Below the pieces are notes generated by a model. That model worked only from the letters and a program-made list of their open reading frames with translations, had not been told where the DNA came from and searched no databases. Made by a program: the position numbers and the translations under genes. Below are positions 34,323-42,904 of a stretch of 64,000 nucleotides of DNA, one piece after another; within the stretch, counting starts at the first letter, position 1, and each line of letters begins with the position of its first letter. Source of the DNA: Actinoallomurus bryophytorum (GTDB lineage: Bacteria; Actinomycetota; Actinomycetes; Streptosporangiales; Streptosporangiaceae); assembly GCF_006716425.1 (NCBI RefSeq), contig NZ_VFOZ01000001.1:5084001-5148000 (forward strand), written 5' to 3'.

Positions 34323-34353
34323 CGGCCTCCCCACGTGACGCGGAGGAGGCCGC
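34322..34353 (+). terminator. Hairpin after the Ada-motif gene
   Basis: GCGGCCTCC (34322-34330) and GGAGGCCGC (34345-34353) are exact complements with a 14-nt loop, starting at the stop codon. Function as a terminator is inferred. Confidence 0.6.
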
Positions 34354-34504
34354 GGAGTCCGTCGTGTGCGGAGCGACCGACCGGACCGTAAAGTCCACAC
34401 TGGCGAGGAACGTGGACAGTGTTGACCGGGATGGACTGCTTCAGGTTCTGTCGGGGGTTTCTTCTATGCTGGACCACCAGGTCCCGTTGGAAGGAGAGCA
34501 GGAC

Positions 34505-35584
34505 ATGCCGGCCGCTTCCGAGGACGACCGCGGTTCCCGCACGCGCGCGACGACGCGATGGGACGCGCAGCGTACCGACGCCGTCGACGTCGGCACCCTT
34601 CCCGGTCTCGCGCGCCTGTCGTCCCTCGTCCGCAGCGTGCGCACCCCCGAGTTCCAGGGGGTCACCTTCCACGAGATCCTGGCCAAGAGCGCGCTGAACC
34701 ACGTGCCGGCGGACGCGCGCATGCTGCCGGGCGAATGGACGATCAACCCGTACCGCGGATGCACCCACGCGTGCCGCTACTGTTTCGCCCGCCCCACCCA
34801 CACCAGGCTCGAGCTGAACATCGCGGACGACTTCGACCGAGAGATCATCGTCAAGGTCAACATCGTCGAGGTGCTGCGTGAGGAGCTCGCCAGGAAGAGA
34901 AAGCCACCTCCGCGGGTCGCGTTCGGCACCAACACCGACGTCTACCAGCGGGCGGAGGGCCGTTACGCGCTGATGCCCGGCATCATCGACGCGCTCGCGG
35001 GGTTCCGGGTGCCGTTCTCGATCCTCACGAAGGGCACGTTGATCCGCCGCGACCTGGAGCGTCTCGCCGCCGCGAGTGCCGTCACCACGGTGCATCTGGG
35101 CATGTCGATCTCGTTCATGGACGAGCGGCTGCAGCAGTCCGTCGAGCCCGGAACGGCGACCACGGCGGCGCGGCTGGCCACGTTGCGCGCCATCCGGGAG
35201 GCCGGCATGGAGGCCACGGTGTTCCTCTCGCCCATCCTGCCCATGCTCACCGACCGGCCCGAACAACTGGACGAGCTGGTCGACGCGGTCGTCTCGGCGG
35301 GCGCGACGAGCGTTCTCTACACGCCCCTCTATCTGTCCGGCGGGGTGAAGGACGTGTTCTTCGGCTGGCTGCGCGATGAGCATCCCGAGCTCATGCGGGA
35401 CTACGGCGACCTCTACTCCAAGGGCTCGGAGACACCGCGGTGGTACCGCGACCGGCTGAGCGACCGGATCCGCCCGGTGATCGCCCGATACGGCCTGCCG
35501 GACCCGGACGAGGCCATCGAGGACAAGTTCGCCCTGCACGGCCGGCGTACGACGAGCGAGCCGTCACAGCCGACCCTGTTCTGA
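34505..35584 (+). CDS. Rv2578c-family radical SAM protein
   Basis: The 359-aa product starts at ATG 34505 with AGGAG 8 nt upstream (an in-frame ATG at 34469 lies further upstream). It carries the radical SAM cluster motif in NPYRGCTHACRYCFARPTH (Cys-x3-Cys-x2-Cys) and the sequence RWDAQRTDAVDVGTLPGLA near the start, typical of the Rv2578c family, which is related to spore photoproduct lyase-like enzymes. It should bind a [4Fe-4S] cluster and SAM; the substrate is unknown. Inverted GTCCAC/GTGGAC hexamers lie upstream near 34393-34417. Confidence 0.9.
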   Translation: MPAASEDDRGSRTRATTRWDAQRTDAVDVGTLPGLARLSSLVRSVRTPEFQGVTFHEILAKSALNHVPADARMLPGEWTINPYRGCTHACRYCFARPTHTRLELNIADDFDREIIVKVNIVEVLREELARKRKPPPRVAFGTNTDVYQRAEGRYALMPGIIDALAGFRVPFSILTKGTLIRRDLERLAAASAVTTVHLGMSISFMDERLQQSVEPGTATTAARLATLRAIREAGMEATVFLSPILPMLTDRPEQLDELVDAVVSAGATSVLYTPLYLSGGVKDVFFGWLRDEHPELMRDYGDLYSKGSETPRWYRDRLSDRIRPVIARYGLPDPDEAIEDKFALHGRRTTSEPSQPTLF

Positions 35585-35658
35585 CCTCCCGGACGGCATA
35601 TTCCGGCCGATCATGCCCCGGACGCGCGGGCGATGGGAGGTGCGGCGACAATGACGGG

Positions 35659-36492
35659 GTGAGTTCGGAGGAACTGGCCGCCTTTCTGCGCGCCCGCCGG
35701 GCGGCGTTGCAGCCGCACGAGATCGGGATCGGCGCCCGGCCTCGGCGGCGCACGAGGGGGCTGCGGCGTGAGGACGTCGCCGCGCTGGCCGCCATGTCGG
35801 CCGACTACTACCGGCGCCTGGAGCAGGCGCGCGTCGCGCCGCCGTCGCCGCAGATCCTGGACGCCATCGCGCGGGCGCTGCGCCTGACCGCCGACGAATG
35901 CGACTACCTGTACCGCGTCTGCGACCGCAGACCACCCCCGCGGCCCGCTCCCAGCCAGGACGTCGCCCCTGCGCTACGTCAGCTCGTCGATGGCCTGGGG
36001 GAGTCCCCGGCCATGGTCGTGACGGCCCTGGGCGAAACCCTCGTCCAGAACCCGGCGGCCATCGCCCTGCTGGGCGACCACTCCGTCCATACCGGTGATG
36101 CGCGCAACAGCACGTACCGCTGGTTCACCGACCCGTCCTCCCGGTCGATCCATCCGCCCGAGGAACACGAGGAGGAGGGCCGCGCCCGGATCGCCGAGCT
36201 GCGCGCCCGGTCCGTCCACCTCGGTGACCCACGTGCGGACCGGCTCATCAGGACGCTGCTCTCCCAGAGTGCCGAGTTCGAGCGGCTGTGGCAGGAGCAG
36301 AGAACGGCGCTCTGCCGATCGGGCACCAAAACCCTGGTGCACCCCGTGATCGGCACGCTTGACCTGCAATGCCAGATCCTCGAGAACGACGGCTACGGGC
36401 AACTGCTCGTCGTCTTCACCGCGGCGCCCGGCAGCCGTGCGGCCGGGCAGCTGCGCGAGCTCATGGCGGCCCACGCCGGCCGAGCACACTGA
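35659..36492 (+). CDS. XRE-family regulator with MmyB-type ligand domain
   Basis: GTG 35659 (VSSEELAAFLRARRAAL) starts a 277-aa protein. The helix-turn-helix is RTRGLRREDVAALAAMSADYYRRLEQARVAPPSPQILDAIARAL in outline, and the remaining 180 residues form the MmyB-like PAS-fold domain (AMVVTALGETLVQNPAAIALLG ... YRWFTDPSSRSIHPPEEH ... VHPVIGTLDLQCQIL). Such proteins often bind fatty-acyl-like ligands and control an adjacent oxidoreductase; here the downstream FAD oxidase is the natural candidate. No ribosome site is present. Confidence 0.88.
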   Translation: MSSEELAAFLRARRAALQPHEIGIGARPRRRTRGLRREDVAALAAMSADYYRRLEQARVAPPSPQILDAIARALRLTADECDYLYRVCDRRPPPRPAPSQDVAPALRQLVDGLGESPAMVVTALGETLVQNPAAIALLGDHSVHTGDARNSTYRWFTDPSSRSIHPPEEHEEEGRARIAELRARSVHLGDPRADRLIRTLLSQSAEFERLWQEQRTALCRSGTKTLVHPVIGTLDLQCQILENDGYGQLLVVFTAAPGSRAAGQLRELMAAHAGRAH

Positions 36493-36635
36493 CGGCATGG
36501 GCCGCCCGCCCGCGCCGTAGCCGGGGCAAGGTCTGCCCCTGTTCACCGTTCCCTGGATCCGTAAGAGTCGACGCGCGAAATGACCGAGGGGACCGTTCAT
36601 CCCGTGGATGGACGCGTGAATCAGGGGGACCGAAA

Positions 36636-38033
36636 TTGACCAGCGAAACCATGCTGCCGGGTGGGGCCGGCGGGGATCCGTCGTCGTTGCGAGGGCTGGC
36701 GGGCGGGGGGATCCACCTGCCCGGCGACGATGAGTACGACCGTGCCCGTACGACGTGGGCGCTCGCAGTCGACCTGCGTCCCGCCGCGGTGGCCTTTCCG
36801 CATGACGTGCAAGAGGTCGCGGCCGTGGTCAGGGCAGCCGCGGCGGCCGGGCTCCGCGTCGCCCCGCTGGGCTCGGGCCACAACGCCCACGCGTTCGGTG
36901 ACCTGAGCGGCAGCGTGCTGATGCGCATGTCCGGGATGACCGGGGTCGAGATCGACCCCGACGCCCGCCGGGCGCGAGTCCAGGCCGGCGAGCTGTGGCC
37001 GACCATCGTGGAGGAGGCCGCCAGGCACGGCCTGGCGGCCCTGCACGGATCGTCGCCGGACACCGGTGTGATCGGCTACTCGCTCGGAGGAGGTGTCAGC
37101 TGGTACGCCCGATCGCTGGGGCTGGCCGCCAACAGCGTGACCGCCGTCGAGCTGGTCACCGCGGACGGCTCGCTGGTCCGGGCCGACGCGCGGCACGAGC
37201 CGGAGCTGTTCTGGGCGGTACGCGGGGGAGGCGGCGCCAACTTCGGGGTGGTGACCGCGATCGAGTTCACGCTCCATCCGATCGAGACCGCCTACGCCGG
37301 CATGCTGGTCTGGGACCTGCGCGACGCGCACCGGGTACTCAGCCGATGGGCGCCCTGGGCGGCCGAGGCGCCCGACGCGGTGACCACGTCCTACCGGCAC
37401 CTGCGGTTTCCGCCGATCCCGGAGATTCCCGAGCCGTTCCGCGGCCGCGACCTGGTCGTCATCGACGGCGCCGTACTGGCCGACGACGCGGAGGCGGAGC
37501 GGTTCCTGGCGCCGTTGCGGGAGCTGTCACCGGAGATCGACACCTTCGGCAGGGTGCCGGCCGCGTCACTGATGCGACTGCACATGGATCCGGAACAGCC
37601 CACACCGGGCGGTGGGCGCTCCTCGCTCCTCGACGAGTTCCCGCAGGCCGCCGTGGACCGGCTGGTCGAGGTCGCCGGTGCGGACTCGGGCAGCTCGCTC
37701 TTCCTGGGGGCCGAACTCCGCCAGCTCGGCGGCGCGCTCGGCCGTCCGCATCCCGGTGCGGGCGCCCTGGCGAAGCTCGATGGCCGGTACCAGCTGATCG
37801 CCGGCGGCATGATGGTCGGCGAGTCCGCCAAGCAGACCATCGCCGACTGCGAGCGGGTCGTCGACGCGATGGCGCCCTACTCACGCGGACGGCAGTACCT
37901 GAACTTCCAGGAGGAACCCGTCGACCCGTCGACCGGATTCGACACCTCGGCCTGGCAGGAGCTGCTGAGGATCCGCACGGCCGTCGACCCGGACGGGCTG
38001 TTCCAGGCCAACCACGAGATCCCGCACCGCTGA
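36636..38033 (+). CDS. FAD-linked oxidase, berberine-bridge-enzyme-like
   Basis: TTG 36636 is preferred (AGGGGG 7 nt upstream); ATG 36651 is an alternative. The 465-aa product has the FAD_binding_4 pattern VAFPHDVQEVAAVVRAAAAAGLRVAPLGSGHNAHAFGDL, where the His of GSGHN is the usual 8-alpha covalent FAD site. Where bicovalent members have a second Cys (GxCxxVG region) this protein has SSPDTGVIGYSLGGGVSW, so FAD is probably singly linked. The C-terminal BBE motif YLNFQEEPVDPSTGF ... LLRIRTAVDPDGLFQANHEI is intact. Likely oxidises an alcohol or sugar-like substrate. A strong shared terminator follows. Confidence 0.9.
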   Translation: MTSETMLPGGAGGDPSSLRGLAGGGIHLPGDDEYDRARTTWALAVDLRPAAVAFPHDVQEVAAVVRAAAAAGLRVAPLGSGHNAHAFGDLSGSVLMRMSGMTGVEIDPDARRARVQAGELWPTIVEEAARHGLAALHGSSPDTGVIGYSLGGGVSWYARSLGLAANSVTAVELVTADGSLVRADARHEPELFWAVRGGGGANFGVVTAIEFTLHPIETAYAGMLVWDLRDAHRVLSRWAPWAAEAPDAVTTSYRHLRFPPIPEIPEPFRGRDLVVIDGAVLADDAEAERFLAPLRELSPEIDTFGRVPAASLMRLHMDPEQPTPGGGRSSLLDEFPQAAVDRLVEVAGADSGSSLFLGAELRQLGGALGRPHPGAGALAKLDGRYQLIAGGMMVGESAKQTIADCERVVDAMAPYSRGRQYLNFQEEPVDPSTGFDTSAWQELLRIRTAVDPDGLFQANHEIPHR

Positions 38034-38050
38034 GAGGCGGGCGGACCCTC

Positions 38051-38085
38051 CATGCCTGGCCCGGGTACGACCCGGGCCAGGCATG
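38051..38085. terminator. Perfect 16-bp bidirectional hairpin terminator
   Basis: CATGCCTGGCCCGGGT (38051-38066) and its exact reverse complement (38070-38085) enclose a 3-nt loop, between the convergent FAD oxidase and carboxypeptidase genes. Confidence 0.85.
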
Positions 38086-38112
38086 TCCGTCTCACGACCG
38101 GTCAGACCTCCG

Positions 38113-40929
38113 TCACGCCACGAGTGAGCGCAGTGGAACGCCCGTGTCGTGCAGGGCGCGGACCATGTCCCGCAGGAACGGGTGCTCGTGGGCGGACAGC
38201 CCTCCGGGGTTCGGGATCGTGATGTACGCCGAGTCGCCGGCGACCGCGGACTTCGCGGTGTCGGTGTAACGGCCGATGACGGTCTCGGCCCGCGCCAGGT
38301 CGGCCTTGGCCACCTGGACGGTGATGGGCCGCCACTCGCCGCCGAGATCCGCGCGTACCGGGGCCTTGGCCGCCGCGGCTCGCAGGGAGTCGGCACCGGC
38401 TCCCGGAGTCGCCGGTACCGCCTTCTGGACCGGCGCGCCGGCGAGCAGCGCGTTGGCCACCAGGTGGATGCCGACCTCGTTGTAGGCGCGGAACAGCGGG
38501 TCGAAGGCGAAGAGCACCGCGCTTCCGGCGCCCGCCGGCTCGTCGACCACTGCCGCCGTGCCCTTCAGCGCGTCGGCCCCCACGGTGTAGCCGTTGGACC
38601 AGAACGTGTCGTCCGCCGGGTAGCGCAGCACGTTGGTGCCGGTCTGGGTCGGGGTCAGGATCGGGTCGGAGTTGTTGAACTGGAAGTCCTCCCGCGGGCG
38701 CCCGAGCGCCACCGGGCTGGTCGTGTCCGCGTCGACCCGGAAGTGGGAGCCGATGACCGTGTAGTCGGCCGGCGGCGCCTTCTCGGTCGTCGAGGTGAGC
38801 CCGGCCGTCCGCGCGACCCGGGTGCCCTCGCTGCGCAGCCCGACGTAGGTGCCGCCCTTCTCGACCCAGGCCTTCAGGTTGGCCAGGCCCTGGGCGGTCA
38901 GGCCGGCGTTCGAGCTGCCGCCGTCCGGCATCAGGAGGACGGTGCGCCCGGTGAACGCCGCGGTGCCGTCGTTGATGTCGGCGGTGGTCACCGGCGTCAG
39001 GTCGAGGCCCCAGCGTGACCCCAGGACGTAGCGCGCCTCGCCGTAGGACCCCGACGTGGTCGAGATGCCGGTGCCGGCGAAGAGGCCCACGTCGGGCCTG
39101 CGCAGCGCGACACCCGAGGCGGGTCGCCGGCGCCCGTCGACCGTCACGCCGAGCGGGCGGGCCAGCGTGTCCAGCGCGCCCGGGGAGATCGCCCTCGCCG
39201 GCAGGCTCACGACCCCGGTCGCCAGGTCGCGGGTGAGCGCGACGCCACGGCCGAGCAGCTTGAACGTCAGTTCGGACGCGGCCGCGGAGTCCAGCGGGTA
39301 GGCGTACGCTCCGCCGGCGGGGGCGCGGACGCCGATGCCGCCGTCGATCCGCCCGACCCGGTCGGCCTTGGGCGTGAGCCGGTCCCCGGTGTAGACGGTG
39401 TCGACGCCCGAGAGCAGCGGGTTGCTCCACGAGGAGACGTCGTAGAAGTAGGGGAAGGGTACGTAGGGATCCTCACCGATCAGGGCCTGGATCCAGTGCT
39501 TCTGCGGTTGTGCCATGGGGATCCAGTACGCCCCCGCCGGGACCTTGAGTCCCTTGGCGCTGCGACCGCCGAAGATACGGGCGTTCGGTACGGTGACCGC
39601 CTTCTTGAGCCGGTACACCTCGACGTCCATGCCGCGCAGCCGCTCGACCAGCCGGCGCGTGTCGCCGAGTTGGCGGTCGGGCAGCAGGAAGTAGGACCGG
39701 ATCTTGATGTCCGGCACCGGGAACCGGACCTCGTTGGCCGGCTGTACGACCTCGTTCGGCTCGAGGGCGCCGTCCTTGCCCTCGGCCAGCGCGTCCTTCC
39801 AGATCTTGTAATAGCCGCTCAGGAGCTCGTGCTTGTTGTCGGCGGCCCAGCCCGTCGTGGCCCACTGCGTGTTGAACTGCTGCTGGACCCTGTCCTCGAC
39901 GGCGGAGGCGCTGCCCTTCTCGAACGTCATGCCGGCGGCACCGAACCCGGTCGTCGGCACCGTGTCGCCATAGCCCATGTAGAAAAGGTCGTAGGACTCG
40001 TAGTTGAAGTAGCACTCCGTCGTGACCGCGCCCCCGCAGGCGCCGTTGTAGCCGAAGGCCGCAGCGTTCGCCTTCCCGATGCGGTTGATCCAGTCGACGT
40101 CCTCACTCGCGATCTCATGGTGGATCGGGTCGGCGTTCGGCGGGAAGAAGTACTGAGAGCCGCCCATCTCGTGGGCGTCCACGTAGACCTGCGGCGGATA
40201 GCCGCGCATCATCGCGACCTTGCCGTCGGTCTCCGGCTGCGACCGCGCGAACCAGTCGCGGTTCAGGTCGAAGCCGTAGTCGTTCGTCCGGCGGCCGGAG
40301 TCGCGGCCTTCGGGGTTCTGGGTCGGGACGATGACCGTGACGAGATCGTGGTTGCGCTTCGCGACGTCGCACGACAGTCCGCCGGCCAGCTCGTACAGCG
40401 TTTTGAGCGCGGCGTCGCCGCCGCTCTTCTCGCCGCCGTGGACGTTGCCCGTCACCCACACGATCGCCGGAGTGTCCCTGGCGATGCGCGCCGCCGCGGC
40501 CGGGCTCAGCCTGCGAGGGTCGCGCAGTTCCCGGATCTGCTCGGCGATCCTGTCGAGCCGCCCAGGACGTACCTGATCCTCATCCGACACGATCGCGTAC
40601 GGCAGCGACTGTCCGGACGCGCTGTGCGCCATCGTGCCGGTGACCACCCGATCGGACGCCCTGCCCACGGCCTCGACGTACTTGCGGATCTCTTCCGTCG
40701 TGACCACACGCTGCTGGCCCTTACCGAGGGGAAAGCCGAAGAACTTCTCGGGACTCGGGACCGAGGAAAGGTGGCTGCCCGGGTCGGCGCTGCAGTTCTT
40801 CGGGGAGGCGGGGGCCGCGTCCGCGGCCGGGCCGACCATCGTCAGTGCGGAAACGGTCAATGTCAGCGCGGCGATGGCCGCCGATTTCCTGGGCCGGTGT
40901 TTCCGAGGGACTGGCTTGTTCGACCGCAA
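38113..40929 (-). CDS. Secreted M14-family zinc carboxypeptidase, multidomain
   Basis: TTG 40929 is chosen because AGGAG lies 5 nt upstream; GTG 40935 sits inside that ribosome site. The 938-aa product has a basic leader and a signal peptide (AAIAALTLTVSALTMVGPAADA). The M14 zinc ligands are visible as His and Glu in VTGNVHGGEKSGGD and His in VYVDAHEMGGSQ. The C-terminal 400 residues include a ThuA/glutamine-amidotransferase-like part (TGRTVLLMPDGGSSNAGLTAQGLANLKAWVEKGGTYVGLRSEG in outline). The protein should be exported and trim peptides outside the cell. Confidence 0.88.
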   Translation of the reverse strand: MRSNKPVPRKHRPRKSAAIAALTLTVSALTMVGPAADAAPASPKNCSADPGSHLSSVPSPEKFFGFPLGKGQQRVVTTEEIRKYVEAVGRASDRVVTGTMAHSASGQSLPYAIVSDEDQVRPGRLDRIAEQIRELRDPRRLSPAAAARIARDTPAIVWVTGNVHGGEKSGGDAALKTLYELAGGLSCDVAKRNHDLVTVIVPTQNPEGRDSGRRTNDYGFDLNRDWFARSQPETDGKVAMMRGYPPQVYVDAHEMGGSQYFFPPNADPIHHEIASEDVDWINRIGKANAAAFGYNGACGGAVTTECYFNYESYDLFYMGYGDTVPTTGFGAAGMTFEKGSASAVEDRVQQQFNTQWATTGWAADNKHELLSGYYKIWKDALAEGKDGALEPNEVVQPANEVRFPVPDIKIRSYFLLPDRQLGDTRRLVERLRGMDVEVYRLKKAVTVPNARIFGGRSAKGLKVPAGAYWIPMAQPQKHWIQALIGEDPYVPFPYFYDVSSWSNPLLSGVDTVYTGDRLTPKADRVGRIDGGIGVRAPAGGAYAYPLDSAAASELTFKLLGRGVALTRDLATGVVSLPARAISPGALDTLARPLGVTVDGRRRPASGVALRRPDVGLFAGTGISTTSGSYGEARYVLGSRWGLDLTPVTTADINDGTAAFTGRTVLLMPDGGSSNAGLTAQGLANLKAWVEKGGTYVGLRSEGTRVARTAGLTSTTEKAPPADYTVIGSHFRVDADTTSPVALGRPREDFQFNNSDPILTPTQTGTNVLRYPADDTFWSNGYTVGADALKGTAAVVDEPAGAGSAVLFAFDPLFRAYNEVGIHLVANALLAGAPVQKAVPATPGAGADSLRAAAAKAPVRADLGGEWRPITVQVAKADLARAETVIGRYTDTAKSAVAGDSAYITIPNPGGLSAHEHPFLRDMVRALHDTGVPLRSLVA

Positions 40930-41126
40930 TGGCACTCCTCGGTGGCGAGGTCGGGGCCCGCAGATCGTAATTGTCAGGTAAAGGGGGGGTCAATAACGTC
41001 TCCGCGCGACTCCATCGCGGCGGGCGTCACACCCGCGCTGGGGGTCGGCATAGGTTGGAGCCCCGCATACGCCCCGTAGACGGGCTACCGGACCGGCGCA
41101 GCGCTCTCACCCGATCGGAGAGTTCG

Positions 41127-41174
41127 ATGATCGACTCGTTCCCGGACGCCGCCACGACCGGATCCCGATCCTGA
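41127..41174 (+). CDS. 15-codon leader ORF coupled to the larA-like gene
   Basis: ATG 41127 follows GGAG with 6-nt spacing and encodes MIDSFPDAATTGSRS, ending in TGA at 41172-41174, whose last base is the first base of the larA-like ATG (TGATG). The larA-like start has no ribosome site of its own, so translation probably depends on termination of this leader. Whether the peptide itself matters is unknown. Confidence 0.45.
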   Translation: MIDSFPDAATTGSRS

Positions 41175-42466
41175 TGCCCGCACACGACGAGCCGTACGAG
41201 GTGACCCTCGCCTTCGGCGACAGCGGACTCCCGGTGCGGTTTCCCCGGTCACGTACGACCGTGATCGAGCCGCGGCGGATCGACGCGGCGGCCGACGTCG
41301 ATGCGACGCTGCGCGGGGCCCTGCGCCGGCCGGTCGCCGGACCGGACCTGCGGTCCGTCGTGCGTCCCGGACAGACGGTCGCCATCTCGGTCTGTGACGC
41401 CACCCGCCCGCAGCCGAGAGAGCCGATGCTGAGGGCGATCCTCGCCGAGCTCGAGGGCGTCGTCCGTACGGACGACATCACCGTGCTGATCGCCACCGGA
41501 ACCCACCGCGGCAACACGCCCGAGGAGATCCGGGCGATGTTCGGTGACGAGCTCGCCCGTACGCTGCGCATCGTCAACCACGACGCGCGGGCCGACGAGA
41601 CGCTGGTGTGGCGCGGGCGCTACGGGGCCGACGTGCCGGTCTGGCTCAATCGTGACTGGGTCGAGGCGGACGTCCGGATCACGACGGGTTTCGTGGAGCC
41701 GCACTTCTTCGCCGGTTTCAGCGGCGGCCCGAAGCTGGTCGCCCCCGGACTGGCCGGCCTGCGGACCGTGCTGACTCTGCACGACGCGCGGCGGATCGGC
41801 GACCCGTCGGCGACCTGGGGGGTGTGCGACGGCAACCCCGTGCACGACGACGTCCGGGCGATCGCGGTGGGGACGGGAGTGGACTTCGGCCTCGATGTCA
41901 TCCTCGACAGGAGCCAGCGCGTGGTGGCCGCGTTCGGAGGGGAGATCCTGGCCATGCACGCGGCGGCGCGGCGGCGCGTACGGGAGACCGCGATGGTCCC
42001 GGTGCCGCGGTCGTACGACGTCGTCGTCACGTCCAATTCGGGTTATCCGCTCGATCAGAATCTCTACCAGGCGGTGAAGGGCATGTCGGCGGCCGCTTCG
42101 GTCGTCAGGCCCGGTGGTGTGATCATCTGCGCGGCCGAGTGCCGGGACGGTTTTCCCGATCACGGGTCGTTCCGCGAGGTGCTCGCGTCGGCCGGGTCGG
42201 CCGAAGAGCTGCTCGCGCGGATCGCCGCCCGCGCGGAGACGGTTCCGGACCAGTGGCAGGTGCAGATCCTGGCCCGGATCCTGGCCCGTGCCTCGGTCCA
42301 GGTGTTCAGCCCGTACCTCGACGAGGCGGCGCTGCGAACTGCGCACCTGCGGTCCTGTGACGATGTCGGCGACAGCGTCTCCGCCGCCCTGGCCGCGGCG
42401 GGTGACGGGGCATCGGTGTGCGTCCTGCCGGAGGGCCCGCAGACCATCGCCTACGTCGACCGGTAG
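41174..42466 (+). CDS. LarA-like nickel-pincer racemase family protein (DUF2088)
   Basis: The 430-aa product matches LarA-type lactate racemases: VAISVCDATRPQP near residue 75, ATGTHRG near residue 115 (first catalytic His), and EPHFFAGFSGGPKLVAPG near residue 180, containing the second His and the Lys that attaches the nickel-pincer nucleotide in characterised LarA. The larB/C/E maturation genes are not in this window. Substrate may be another 2-hydroxyacid. A coupled 15-codon leader ORF precedes it. Confidence 0.85.
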   Translation: MPAHDEPYEVTLAFGDSGLPVRFPRSRTTVIEPRRIDAAADVDATLRGALRRPVAGPDLRSVVRPGQTVAISVCDATRPQPREPMLRAILAELEGVVRTDDITVLIATGTHRGNTPEEIRAMFGDELARTLRIVNHDARADETLVWRGRYGADVPVWLNRDWVEADVRITTGFVEPHFFAGFSGGPKLVAPGLAGLRTVLTLHDARRIGDPSATWGVCDGNPVHDDVRAIAVGTGVDFGLDVILDRSQRVVAAFGGEILAMHAAARRRVRETAMVPVPRSYDVVVTSNSGYPLDQNLYQAVKGMSAAASVVRPGGVIICAAECRDGFPDHGSFREVLASAGSAEELLARIAARAETVPDQWQVQILARILARASVQVFSPYLDEAALRTAHLRSCDDVGDSVSAALAAAGDGASVCVLPEGPQTIAYVDR

Positions 42467-42904
42467 CCGCGACAGCGCTAGCAGATCGGCGGCAACGTCA
42501 TATCCCCCGTCCGGGCAGGTGTTACGCCCTTATGACACCGGCCGGACCGGAACACCGGGCCGGCGACGACGAACTCCCGCGCACCGAGCCGTACGCGATG
42601 GTCCTTCGGCGTGCCGTCTCCGGGCGCGGGAGGGCGACCGGCGGCATCCCGCCCGTTCCTGCGGTGGCACGGCGGGATCGAGCGCAACAACCTGCCCGAT
42701 CGGCCGATACACGGCAGGTCCCGCATGGAGGAACATTTCGGCATTACCCGGGCTCGGGTGACCGTTCGATGATGGGGAGTCGCGATCACTCGTCCCTCGA
42801 TGAGCCTTGGACCCGGCGGCCGGCCGCCTGTCCGTCCCCCTCCCCGCCAAGAAGGAGAGGATCCTCGTGCGGGCCCGCCAGGTCGTTGACGGCCGGGAAG
42901 ATCC
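42467..42904. other. Intergenic stretch with an unrecognised coding-like fragment
   Basis: No convincing full gene. A plus-strand frame from GTG 42611 to the stop at 42770-42772 encodes 53 residues ending PLRWHGG-like sequence; the readable core is FLRWHGGIERNNLPDRPI and RMEEHFGITRARVTVR. It could be a small protein or the 3' remnant of a lost gene. The region immediately before 42905 holds the kinase ribosome site. Confidence 0.35.

Noticed and set aside
39496-41079. 527-codon plus-strand open frame opposite the carboxypeptidase
   Set aside because: Antisense to a conserved M14 enzyme with intact zinc ligands; composition and lack of domains mark it as a shadow.
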